Shown: piece after piece, positions 52,295 through 60,945 of the stretch
How positions within the stretch are numbered: the stretch's first letter is position 1
Layout: the number at the start of each line of letters is the position of its first letter
NCBI RefSeq assembly: GCF_009733795.1
Contig: NZ_WNXX01000008.1
Span: 62,001 to 126,000 of the forward strand
DNA: 64,000 nt
Direction: 5' to 3'
From: Actinotalea caeni
Lineage (GTDB): Bacteria > Actinomycetota > Actinomycetes > Actinomycetales > Beutenbergiaceae
Notes under the pieces: model-generated
The model's database searches: none
What the model was told of the DNA's origin: nothing
What the model saw: only the letters and a program-made list of their open reading frames with translations
Position numbers and translations under genes: made by a program

Positions 52295-53537
52295 GACCAC
52301 CGCCGTCGCGGAGGACCGCGACGAGAGCCAGATCACCGGCAAGTCGATCCGCCTCGAGGGCGTCACCAAGCGCTACCCCGGGCAGTCGACCCCCGCGGTC
52401 GACGGCGTCACGCTCGAGATCCCGGCCGGTCAGGTCGTCATGCTGGTCGGGCCGTCCGGCTGCGGCAAGACCACGACCCTGAAGATGATCAACCGGCTCA
52501 TCGAGCCGACCGAGGGCCGGATCGTCCTCGGCGACGAGGACGTCACGGCGATCGACGGCGACCAGCTGCGCCGGCGGATCGGGTACGTCATCCAGGCCGG
52601 TGGCCTGTTCCCGCACATGACGGTGGCGCAGAACATCGCGATCGTGCCGAAGATGCTCGGCTGGGACGCCCAGCGCATCGCCGACCGCACCACCGAGCTG
52701 CTCGACCTCGTCTCGCTCGACCCCGACACCTACCGCGACCGCTACCCCAAGGAGCTCTCGGGCGGGCAGCAGCAGCGCGTCGGGGTGGCGCGTGCGCTCG
52801 CCGCGGACCCGCCGGTGCTGCTCATGGACGAGCCGTTCGGCGCCGTCGACCCGATCACGCGGCAGCGGCTGCAGGACGAGCTCATCCGCATCCAGCAGGA
52901 GCTGCGCAAGACGATCGTCATCGTCACCCACGACTTCGACGAGGCGGTCAAGCTCGGCGACTGGATCGTCGTCTTCCGCGAGGGCGCCCAGATCGTCCAG
53001 TACGACACCCCCGAGCGGATCCTCGCCGAGCCCGCCGACGAGTTCGTCGAGTCGTTCATCGGCTCCGGCGCCGGCATCAAGCAGCTCGCGCTGCAGCGGG
53101 TGCGCGACGTCGACCTCAAGGAGGCGATCACCGCCCGCCCGGGCGACGACGCCGCCGAGGTGCTCGCGAAGGTCGAGAAGGCCGGGCACGGGCACGTCGT
53201 CGTCCTCGACGAGCGCGACCGCCCGCTGTCGTGGCCGTCGCGCCGCGCGCTGTCGCGGATGGCGACGATCCCCGCCGAGGCCGACGAGCGCACCCCCGTC
53301 ATCGGCTCCGGCGCGACGCTCAACGACGCTCTCGACGAGATGCTCGTCTCCAACGCCGGCGCGGCCCTGGTCACCGGCCGTCGCGGCGCCTTCGCCGGCG
53401 TCATCACGATCGAGGAGGTCATGGACGCGATCCGCGCGGTGCGCGCCAGCGCGAGCGACGACCTCGCCGACGCCCCGGTCGGCACCAACGCGGGCAGCGA
53501 CGACGGCACCGGCGACGAGGTGGCGCAGGATGGCTGA
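52287..53537 (+). CDS. Osmoprotectant ABC importer ATP-binding protein with CBS domains (OpuCA-like)
   Basis: 416 aa from a GTG 8 bp inside the permease gene. Walker A GPSGCGKTT, signature LSGGQQQR and Walker B VLLMDEPFGAVDP are intact. Two C-terminal CBS domains (about 275-390; VLAKVEKAGHGHVVVLDER, SNAGAALVTGRRGAFAGVIT) sense ionic strength or nucleotides in this family. It energises both Opu permeases, placed on either side. Confidence 0.94.
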   Translation: MPETTAVAEDRDESQITGKSIRLEGVTKRYPGQSTPAVDGVTLEIPAGQVVMLVGPSGCGKTTTLKMINRLIEPTEGRIVLGDEDVTAIDGDQLRRRIGYVIQAGGLFPHMTVAQNIAIVPKMLGWDAQRIADRTTELLDLVSLDPDTYRDRYPKELSGGQQQRVGVARALAADPPVLLMDEPFGAVDPITRQRLQDELIRIQQELRKTIVIVTHDFDEAVKLGDWIVVFREGAQIVQYDTPERILAEPADEFVESFIGSGAGIKQLALQRVRDVDLKEAITARPGDDAAEVLAKVEKAGHGHVVVLDERDRPLSWPSRRALSRMATIPAEADERTPVIGSGATLNDALDEMLVSNAGAALVTGRRGAFAGVITIEEVMDAIRAVRASASDDLADAPVGTNAGSDDGTGDEVAQDG

Positions 53538-54300
53538 GGCGCTCGCCGAACCCACCGCCGCCGACTCCGCGCTCCGCCCCTGGCGGCCGCTGCTGGTTCA
53601 GGTCGCCGCCCTGCTCGCGGCGGGCGCGGCGCTCGTGATCTGGCTGGTCACCGCCGACCTCACCGCCGTCGAGCGGGAGACGCTCAACCCGGACTCGCTG
53701 CTGCAGCTGCTCGGGCAGCACCTGTGGCTCACCGCCGTCAGCACCGTCATCGTGCTCGCGATCGCGGTGCCGCTGGGGGTGCTGCTCACCCGCGGCCCGA
53801 TGCGCCGCGCCGCCGGCCCGGTGCTCGCGGTCGCGAACTTCGGGCAGGCTGCCCCCGCCGTCGGCCTCATCGTGCTCATCGCCGCGGCGCCGTTCCTGCC
53901 GAACGGCTTCTGGGCCGCGATCATCGCGCTCGTGCTCTACGCCGCGCTGCCGGTGCTCGGGAACACGATGATCGGTATCCGCGGCGTCGACCAGCGGCTC
54001 GTCGAGGCCGGCCGCGGCATGGGCATGACCGCCCGCGCGGTGCTGTTCCGCATCGAGCTGCCGCTGGCGGTGCCGGTCATGCTCGCGGGCGTGCGCACCG
54101 CGCTGGTGCTGCTCGTCGGCACCGCGGCGCTCGCCAGCTTCATCAACGGCGGCGGGCTGGGGCTGCTGATCACGACCGGCGTGAACCTGTACGAGCTGCG
54201 GGTGCTGGTCACCGGTGCCGTGATGACCGCCCTGCTCGCCCTCCTGATCGACTGGGTCGGCCGCGTCGTCGAGCACGTCGCCCGCCCGAAGGGGATGTGA
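53530..54300 (+). CDS. Osmoprotectant ABC importer permease, second (OpuCD-like)
   Basis: 256 aa, ATG 8 bp inside the ATPase gene. Six TM helices; coupling loop VDQRLVEAGRGMGMTARAVL and INGGGLGLLITTGVNL follow the OpuCD pattern. It pairs with the 213-aa permease. Confidence 0.93.
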   Translation: MAEALAEPTAADSALRPWRPLLVQVAALLAAGAALVIWLVTADLTAVERETLNPDSLLQLLGQHLWLTAVSTVIVLAIAVPLGVLLTRGPMRRAAGPVLAVANFGQAAPAVGLIVLIAAAPFLPNGFWAAIIALVLYAALPVLGNTMIGIRGVDQRLVEAGRGMGMTARAVLFRIELPLAVPVMLAGVRTALVLLVGTAALASFINGGGLGLLITTGVNLYELRVLVTGAVMTALLALLIDWVGRVVEHVARPKGM

Positions 54301-55319
54301 TGACGACGACGACACCGCCCACCCGGACCGGCACCCGCCGGCGCCGCTGGGGCGCGAGCCTGGCGCTCCTCGGCGTCGGCCTGGTCGCGGCCTGCGGCCT
54401 GCAGCCCGCGACGGCGTACACGCCCGAGAGCGCACCCGGCCTCATCGAGGAGATCCCCGACCTGCCCGAGGGCGCGTCGATCACGGTCACCGGCAAGAAC
54501 TTCACCGAGCAGCTCATCCTCGGGAAGATGGTCGTCATCGCGCTGCAGGCCGCCGGCTTCACCGTGACCGACCTGACGAACGTGCCCGGCAGCGTGCCGG
54601 TGCGGGAGCTGATGCTCTCCGGCGAGGCCGACGTGACGATCGAGTACACGGGCACCGCGTGGCTCACCTACCTCGGCCAGGAGGAGGGCATCCCCGACCA
54701 GCAGGAGCAGTGGGAGGCGGTCCGCGACGCCGACGCCGAGAACGGCCTCACCTGGCTGCCGCCGGCGCCGCTCAACAACACCTACGCCTTCGCGGTGCGC
54801 GCCGAGGCCGTCGAGGAGCTCGGCGGCATCTCGACGCTCAGCGACATCACCGAGCTGCCCGTCGAGGACCGCACCTTCTGCGTCGAGGCCGAGTTCAACT
54901 CCCGCGCCGACGGTCTCGGGCCGATGCTCGAGACCTACGGGATCCCGCGCGGCGCCTCCGACGGCGTGCCGGACGACAACATCCGGATCTTCGACACCGG
55001 CGCCGTCTACACCGCGACCGACCGCGGCACCTGCAACTTCGGCGAGGTGTTCACGACCGACGGCCGCATCGACAGCCTCGACCTCGTCGTCCTCGAGGAC
55101 GACCTCGGCTACTTCCCCGCCTACAACGGGGCCGCCGTCGTCAGCACCGAGACGCTCGAGACCTACCCCCAGCTCGAGGAGATCCTCACGATGCTGAGCG
55201 ACGAGCTGACCGACGAGCGGATGCGCGAGCTCAACCTGCGGGTCGACGAGGGCGGCGAGATGCCGGCCGACGTCGCGTTCGACTTCATGCTCGAGCTGGG
55301 GCTGGTCACCGAACCCTGA
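54300..55319 (+). CDS. Osmoprotectant-binding lipoprotein (OpuCC/OpuAC-like)
   Basis: 339 aa; ATG shares one base with the permease stop. Lipobox VAAC (Cys32) after an Arg-rich n-region. The ITVTGKNFTEQLILGKM segment and YTGTAWLTYLG are hallmarks of OpuAC binding proteins that trap quaternary amines with aromatic residues. Ends 4 bp before the convergent metI stop, so there is no room for a classical terminator. Confidence 0.93.
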   Translation: MTTTTPPTRTGTRRRRWGASLALLGVGLVAACGLQPATAYTPESAPGLIEEIPDLPEGASITVTGKNFTEQLILGKMVVIALQAAGFTVTDLTNVPGSVPVRELMLSGEADVTIEYTGTAWLTYLGQEEGIPDQQEQWEAVRDADAENGLTWLPPAPLNNTYAFAVRAEAVEELGGISTLSDITELPVEDRTFCVEAEFNSRADGLGPMLETYGIPRGASDGVPDDNIRIFDTGAVYTATDRGTCNFGEVFTTDGRIDSLDLVVLEDDLGYFPAYNGAAVVSTETLETYPQLEEILTMLSDELTDERMRELNLRVDEGGEMPADVAFDFMLELGLVTEP

Positions 55320-55323
55320 GGTG

Positions 55324-55983
55324 CTAGCGGCGCAGCACCTTGCGCGCCAGCGTGTTCCCGAGCACCTGGATCAGCTGCACGATGACGACGATCACCGCGA
55401 GCGCCGACCACGTCACCACAGGGTTGTACTGCCGGTAGCCGTAGGTGATCGCCCAGTTGCCCAGGCCCTCGCCACCGACGAGGCCGGCGACGGCGGACAT
55501 GTCGACGACCGCGATGACCGCGAACGTGAAGCCGAGGATCAGCGGCCCGAGCGCCTCCGGCAGCACGACCGTGCGGATGATCCGCCACGGCCCCGCGCCC
55601 ATCGCGCGGGCCGCCTCGATGACGCCGGGGTCGAGCGCGACGAGGTTCTGCTCGACGATGCGCGCGATGCCGAACGTCGCCGCGAGCGCGATCGCGAAGA
55701 TCGCCGCGTCGGTGCCGATGCCCTTGCCGACGACGACCCTCGCCAGCGGCTGCAGCGCCGCGATGAAGATGATGAACGGGATCGGCCGGAACACGTTGAC
55801 GAGGGTGTTCAGCAGCCACCACACGACCGGCTGCGCGAGGATGCCGCCGCGCCGGGTCACGTAGAGGGCAGTGCCGACGACGAGCCCGCCGGCGCCGCCG
55901 AAGAGCATGCCGAGCCCGACGATCTGCAGCATGATCCCGGTCTGCTCGAGCAGGTCCGGGAGGATCTCGACGACCTCATCCAT
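55324..55983 (-). CDS. metI: Methionine ABC importer permease
   Basis: 219 aa; ATG 55983 has GGAGG 8 nt upstream and lies 8 bp inside metN. Five TM helices with the MetI loop LDPGVIEAARAMGAGPWRII and AVAGLVGGEGLGNWAITYGY. Forms the membrane channel of the MetNIQ importer. Confidence 0.95.
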   Translation of the reverse strand: MDEVVEILPDLLEQTGIMLQIVGLGMLFGGAGGLVVGTALYVTRRGGILAQPVVWWLLNTLVNVFRPIPFIIFIAALQPLARVVVGKGIGTDAAIFAIALAATFGIARIVEQNLVALDPGVIEAARAMGAGPWRIIRTVVLPEALGPLILGFTFAVIAVVDMSAVAGLVGGEGLGNWAITYGYRQYNPVVTWSALAVIVVIVQLIQVLGNTLARKVLRR

Positions 55984-57055
55984 CGCGCTCACCTCCCTCG
56001 GCGGGGCCGGCGGGCTCGGCGGGCTCGGCGGTCGCCTCGGTGACCGTGACGCCGGGGCCGACCTGGGCGAGCGCGTCTCGGATGGCCGCGTCGTCGCCGT
56101 CGACGGCGATCGTCAGCAGCCCGTAGACGCGACCCTGGATGTCGTCGACGCCGCCGTGCACGAGGTGGAAGTCCACCCCGGCACGGGCGAGCGCGCCGAA
56201 CACGCGCGCCTGCGACGCGGCCTCGTCGGTGAAGGAGATCGTGAGCAGGCGGCCCTCGTGGCGGGCGCGCAGCGCGGCGAGCTCCTCGCCCTCCGGCAGC
56301 GCCCGCACCACGGTCCGCACGAACCGCTTCGCGGTCTCGGTGCGGGGCGCGGTGAACACGTCGTAGGTGGGGCCCTCCTCGACGACGCGGCCGGCCTCCA
56401 TGACCGCGACCCGGTGCGCGATCCGGGTGACGACCTCCATCTCGTGGGTGATGACGACGATCGTCACGCCGAGCTCGGAGTTCACCCGGCCCAGCAGCGA
56501 GAGCACCTCCTCGGTGGTCTCGGGGTCGAGCGCGGAGGTGGCCTCGTCGGCGAGCAGGATGCTCGGGTCGGCGGCGAGCGCCCGCGCGATGCCGACCCGC
56601 TGCTGCTGCCCGCCCGAGAGCTGCTCGGGGTAGGCGTCGGCGTGCTCGGTGAGCCCGACGAACTCCAGCAGCTCGGCGACCTTCGCCTGCCGCTGCGCGC
56701 GCGGGACCCGGGCGACCTCCAGCGGGTAGGCGACGTTGCGCGCCACCGTGCGCGAGCGCAGCAGGTTGAAGCGCTGGAACACCATGCCGATGCCCTGCCG
56801 CACCCGGCGCAGCTCGCGCGGGCGCAGCGTGGTGATGTCGACGCCGTCGACGAGCACCGAGCCCGACGTCACCGGCTCGAGGCCGTTGACGAGCCGCACG
56901 AGGGTGGACTTGCCCGCGCCGGAGTAGCCGATGATCCCGTAGACCTGACCCCGCTCGACGTCGAGGGTGACGCCGTCGACGGCCGTCACCGGACGTTCCC
57001 CGCGCCGCCGCGCGGGGAACGTCTTGGTGACGTCGACCAGGCTGATGTGGGGCAC
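55976..57055 (-). CDS. metN: Methionine ABC importer ATP-binding protein
   Basis: 359 aa from a GTG that shares one base with the metQ stop. Walker A GYSGAGKST, LSGGQQQRVGIA and LLADEATSALDP are intact; the LLADEATSALDP form is MetN-specific. A C-terminal NIL domain (about 255-340) binds methionine and inhibits transport. Confidence 0.96.
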   Translation of the reverse strand: MPHISLVDVTKTFPARRRGERPVTAVDGVTLDVERGQVYGIIGYSGAGKSTLVRLVNGLEPVTSGSVLVDGVDITTLRPRELRRVRQGIGMVFQRFNLLRSRTVARNVAYPLEVARVPRAQRQAKVAELLEFVGLTEHADAYPEQLSGGQQQRVGIARALAADPSILLADEATSALDPETTEEVLSLLGRVNSELGVTIVVITHEMEVVTRIAHRVAVMEAGRVVEEGPTYDVFTAPRTETAKRFVRTVVRALPEGEELAALRARHEGRLLTISFTDEAASQARVFGALARAGVDFHLVHGGVDDIQGRVYGLLTIAVDGDDAAIRDALAQVGPGVTVTEATAEPAEPAGPAEGGERDG

Positions 57056-57951
57056 TAGCGCGACTCGATCTCCGCCTGCACCTCGTCGAGGCTGGCCTGC
57101 AGGTCCTCGACGGGCGTCTGGGTGAGCACCGCGGCGCCGCCGGCGGCCTCCAGCACGCCCTCCTGCACCTCGGGGGTGTTCTGGTAGATCTCGACCAGCT
57201 GGGCGAGCACCTCGTCGTCGGCGTTGTCGGCCGTCGTCGCGAAGATGTTGATGTACGGGAACGCCGAGGGGTCGGTCGGGTCGTCCTGCGCGATGGCGTC
57301 CTCGGGCGTGAGGTCGGCGTCGGCGATGAAGTCGTTGTTGATGATCGCGGCCGCGACGTCGGGCAGCGACGACGCCGTGATGGCGGCGTCGAGCGCCGTC
57401 ACCGTGACGCGGGAGGCGGCCTCGTCGACGTCGGCGACCGTCGAGAACGGGCTGCCGCCGTCGGCGAGCGTGATGAGCCCGGCCTGCTGCAGGATGAGCA
57501 GCCCGCGCGCCTGGTTGGTGTCGTCGTTGGGGACGGCGACCTCGGCGCCGTCGGGGATGTCCTCGACGCTGTCGTACTGGGTCGAGTACAGCCCCAGCGG
57601 GTAGATCGCCGTCGAGCCGATCGGCACGAGGTCGTCACCGGCCTGCACGTTGTAGTTGGCGAGGAAGATGATGTGCTGGAACTGGTTGACGTCCAGCTCG
57701 CCCTCGCTCAGCGCCGGGTTGGGCTGGTTGTAGTCGGTGAAGTCGATGATGTCGATCGCGATGCCCTCGGCCTCGACCGCCTCCTCGTAGACGGCCCAGT
57801 ACGGCTCGCTCGCGCCGACGACGCCCAGCTGGACCGGGTTCTCCTCGGTGCCGAGCTCGGCGTCGCTGCCGCCACCACCGCCGCACGCCGACATCAGCAG
57901 CATCGCCCCGACGGCGGTCGCGGTGACGATCGTGCTGCGGCGTGCGTTCAT
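57055..57951 (-). CDS. metQ: Methionine-binding lipoprotein
   Basis: 298 aa, AGGAG before the ATG. Lipobox MSAC (Cys23), then the NlpA/MetQ fold: QLGVVGASEPYWAVYEEAVE, IIDFTDYNQPNPALSEGELD and VPNDDTNQARGLLILQQAGL. First gene of metQNI. I found no recognisable SAM riboswitch in its leader. Confidence 0.95.
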   Translation of the reverse strand: MNARRSTIVTATAVGAMLLMSACGGGGGSDAELGTEENPVQLGVVGASEPYWAVYEEAVEAEGIAIDIIDFTDYNQPNPALSEGELDVNQFQHIIFLANYNVQAGDDLVPIGSTAIYPLGLYSTQYDSVEDIPDGAEVAVPNDDTNQARGLLILQQAGLITLADGGSPFSTVADVDEAASRVTVTALDAAITASSLPDVAAAIINNDFIADADLTPEDAIAQDDPTDPSAFPYINIFATTADNADDEVLAQLVEIYQNTPEVQEGVLEAAGGAAVLTQTPVEDLQASLDEVQAEIESR

Positions 57952-58018
57952 GGTGGTTCTCCTGGATCGATGGGACGGCGCCCAGGCGGGGTCGCCGTCA
58001 CGGGGCCTGACATGCCGA

Positions 58019-58060
58019 CGCCGGGGCCGGTGCGCACCAGAGCGCGTCACCGCCCCGGCG
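58019..58060 (-). promoter_or_regulatory. Stable leader hairpin upstream of metQ
   Basis: CGCCGGGGC (58019-58027) pairs with GCCCCGGCG (58052-58060), and a further GGTG/CACC pairing across a bulge extends the stem. It lies 68 bp upstream of metQ and could be a leader structure or, in the other direction, nothing. No SAM-binding consensus is visible. Confidence 0.35.
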
Positions 58061-58182
58061 ACGGCCCTACTCTCGCCCGGGTCCGAGGCCTGAGCCGTCG
58101 GACGGCGGGGGTGTCTCAGATCCTGGAACCAGCACCCAGGACGGCCTGGCGGACCGGCTGACCGCACCGGCCCTCCGTCGTG

Positions 58183-58254
58183 GCCGAGTTCGTGCGGTTG
58201 CGCCGAGTTCGGGCCGGGCCCGGCACGAGCTCGGGACGGACGCACGAACTCGCC
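58183..58254. repeat. 72-bp quadruple inverted element, copy 4
   Basis: Modules GCCGAGTTCGTGCG (58183), GCCGAGTTCGGGCC (58202), GGCACGAGCTCGGG (58222) and CGCACGAACTCGCC (58241), spacers GTTGC, GGGCCC, ACGGA. Outer modules pair with each other better than with the inner ones. Confidence 0.92.
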
Positions 58255-58354
58255 GGGTGGAAGCCCGGGTGGGCCCCGTCCGGTGCGGCGCGCACGCCCA
58301 CCCCGCGCCCCACCGACCGCTCCGCCGCGGTGCGCGCACCGGTCCCCTGTCCTC

Positions 58355-58426
58355 GCCGAGTTCGTGCGGTCGTGCCGAGTTCGGGCCGGGCCCGGCTCGA
58401 GCTCGGCACGGACGCACGAACTCGGC
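58355..58426. repeat. 72-bp quadruple inverted element, copy 5
   Basis: Modules GCCGAGTTCGTGCG (58355), GCCGAGTTCGGGCC (58374), GGCTCGAGCTCGGC (58394) and CGCACGAACTCGGC (58413), spacers GTCGT, GGGCCC, ACGGA. Nearest relative of copy 4, 172 bp away, though the sequence between the two copies does not look duplicated. Confidence 0.93.
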
Positions 58427-58493
58427 ACCGGGACCGCATGGGCTGGTCCCCTGGCCCCCACCTGCCCTCGGCCCTGCCCCTGTGGTCCGGGTG

Positions 58494-58565
58494 GGCGAGC
58501 TCGTACGCCAGCGCCCAGCTCGTAGCGTGCACCGTACGAGTTGGGCACCCCGGTACGAGCTCGGC
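58494..58565. repeat. 72-bp quadruple inverted element, copy 6 (diverged)
   Basis: Modules GGCGAGCTCGTACG (58494), GCCCAGCTCGTAGC (58513), CGTACGAGTTGGGC (58533) and GGTACGAGCTCGGC (58552), spacers CCAGC, GTGCAC, ACCCC. The sequence is well diverged, yet module length and spacing are exact. The second module has CCCA where others have CCGA, and its partner has TGGG where others have TCGG: a compensatory change. Confidence 0.88.
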
Positions 58566-58651
58566 GCCTGGTGGCTGGCGGTGGGGCCGCTGTACCGCAC
58601 CTGGGCCGGTGCGCGCCCGGCCGCGTCCTGTGACCAGCGCGCCTCCTCGGC

Positions 58652-58733
58652 GGAGGGTGGGGGATTCGAACCCCCGGAGGTTTCCCTCAGCGGTTTTCAA
58701 GACCGCCACATTCGGCCGCTCTGTCAACCCTCC
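58652..58733 (-). tRNA. tRNA-Ser (anticodon UGA)
   Basis: 82 nt. Acceptor arms GGAGGGT/ACCCTCC pair; anticodon loop CTTGAAA gives UGA, reading UCA/UCG/UCU. The variable arm (GAGG/CCTC) is rather short for tRNA-Ser. T-loop GTTCGAAT is standard. CCA not encoded. Confidence 0.96.
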
Positions 58734-58957
58734 GTACCCGGCCGAGGCCGGGCGGCACCCATTGTGGCGCACCCGCGTCGGGCTGCGGACCGCGGGAAAC
58801 CCCGTGGCTCCCGCGCGCACCCGGTGGGTAGCGTCGCCGACCACCGGACCCAGCACGCGGACCCGGCTCCCGATCCCGCACCCGATCCCGACTGGAGGCA
58901 CAGCGATGCGAGCGACGCACGCCCTCGTCCCGCTCCGCCACCTCGAAGGGATCACGC

Positions 58958-60921
58958 GTGCCCGCACGTTCGCTCAATCTGGGCATCCTCGCCCACGTCG
59001 ACGCCGGTAAGACCACCCTGACCGAGCGGCTCCTGCACCTCGCAGGGGTCATCGACCAGCCCGGCTCGGTCGACTCCGGCACCACCCGCACCGACAGCCT
59101 CGCCGTCGAGCGACGGCGCGGCATCACGGTCAAGGCCGCCGTCGTCGCGCTGCAGGTCGACGACATCACCGTCAACGTCGTCGACACCCCCGGCCACCCG
59201 GACTTCATCGCCGAGGTCGAGCGCGCGCTCGGGGTGCTCGACGGCGCGGTCCTGGTCCTCTCGGCCGTCGAGGGGGTGCAGCCCCAGACCCGGATCCTCA
59301 TGCGCGCGCTCCAGCGCCAGCGGATCCCCACCCTGCTGTTCGTCAACAAGATCGACCGCGCGGGCGCCGACGTCGCCCGCGTCCTCGAGCAGGTCCGCAG
59401 CCGCCTCACGCCCGACGTGCTCGTCACCGGCACACCGGTCGGGCTGGGCTCGGCCGCAGCGTCCTTCGCCGGCTTCGCGCGCGAGGACCCCGCCTTCCAG
59501 GAGCGCGAGACGCTCGCGCTCGCCGAGCACGACGACGGCGTGCTCGCGGCCTACGCGAGGGCCGCGAGCGCAGCGCAGCCGACCTCCAGCGGGTCGCGAT
59601 CGCGCAGACCCGCGCCGGCGTGCTGCACCCGGTGTACGCGGGCTCGGCCGCGACCGGCGCCGGCGTCGCGGAGCTGATGACCGGGATCGTGACCTACCTC
59701 CCGGCGATCTCACCCGCGACGGAGGGGCCGCCGTCGGGCACGGTCTTCAAGATCGAGCGGGGCGGCGCGGGTGAGAAGATCGCCTACGTCCGGATGTTCG
59801 GCGGCGCCGTGCGGCCGCGGGACCGCATCGTCCTAGGCGAGGGGCGTCACGCCACGATCGCAGCCACCGAGACCTTCGACGGCGGCGCCTGGGTGCGAAC
59901 CCCCGCGGTCACCGCGGGCCAGGTCGGGCGGCTGCACGGCCTCGCCGCCGTGCGGGTCGGCGACACCTTCGGCCCCCACCGGCGCACGACCACCGCGGTG
60001 TTCGCCCCGCCCACCCTGGAGGCGTCGGTCGAGGCCGTGCGGCCGGCCCAGCGGCCCGCGCTGCGCGCCGCCCTGCTCCAGCTCGCCGACTCCGACCCGC
60101 TGATCGCCGCGCGGGTCGACGACGACGGTCGGCCGACCGTCTCCCTCTACGGCCGCGTCCAGCAGGAGGTGCTCGCGACGACCCTGGCCGAGGAGCACGG
60201 CATCGACGTCGCGTTCTCCGAGGCGGGCGTGCTCCACGTCGAGCGGCCGCGCCGGGCGGGCGAGGCGGTGCTGCGCCTCAACACCGAGGAGAACCCGTAC
60301 CAGGCGACGATCGGGCCGCGTCTGGAGCCCGCCCCGCCGGGCTCGGGGCTGCGGCTCGTCTCACAGGTGCCGGCGCGCGACATGCCGCTGTACCTGTACA
60401 AGAGCGCCGAGACGTTCGTCGCGACGATCGAGCGCCACGTGCGGCAGGAGCTCGCGCACGGGCGGTACGGGTGGACGGTCACCGACTGCGTCGTCACGCT
60501 GGTCGAGGCCGCCTACAGCGTGGCCGACGGGCCGCCGTCGCGCCGCGGGCCCACGAGCACCGCCTCCGACTACCGCAACGTCACGCCGCTGGTCGCCCGC
60601 GAGGCGCTGGACCGAGCCGGCACCCGGGTGTGCGAGCCGGTGCTGCGGATCCGGCTCGAGGTCCCGCTCGCCGACGCCCCCACGCTCAACCGGCTGCTGG
60701 CCCGCTGGGGCGCGGGCATCACCCGCCAGACGAGCGCGGGCGGGCTCGCCCGGCTGGAGGCTCGGCTGGTCGCCGCCCGGCTGCACGCGCTCCAGCACCA
60801 GCTGCCCGACCTCACCGGCGGCGAGGGCACCCTGGAGTGGGACCTCGACGGCTACCAACCGGTCGTCGGGGAGCCCCCGGTCCGGGCAGGGTGGCGGGCC
60901 CGCACGGCCGGGCGGACCTGA
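58958..60921 (+). pseudogene. Frameshifted ribosomal protection protein (TetM/OtrA-like tetracycline resistance)
   Basis: From GTG 58958 (GAAGGG upstream) the first frame gives an intact G domain: AHVDAGKTTLTERLL (G1), VVDTPGHPDF (G3), FVNKIDRAG (G4), to LAEHDDGVLAAYA. From about 59570 another frame continues QRVAIAQTRAGVLHPVYAGS to the stop at 60921, with EF-G-like domains II-V, including VTDCVVTLVEAAYS and SDYRNVTPLVAREAL. One missing base (or two extra) between about 59550 and 59590 accounts for it. The repaired protein of about 654 aa would be normal for the family. Whether the lesion is real or a sequencing error is open. Confidence 0.82.
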
Positions 60922-60945
60922 CCCGGCCCGCCTACGCTGGTCACC

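Larger units (their letters stand above)
57952..58651. other. 700-bp intergenic region with three 72-bp elements
   Basis: Between metQ and tRNA-Ser(UGA). It contains a leader hairpin (58019-58060) and three 72-bp elements at 58183, 58355 and 58494, all on the 3' side of the tRNA. No coding potential with family similarity was seen on either strand. Confidence 0.8.

Noticed and set aside
57952-58180. SAM riboswitch upstream of metQ
   Set aside because: A stable hairpin is present but none of the conserved SAM-I or SAM-IV core sequences could be found.
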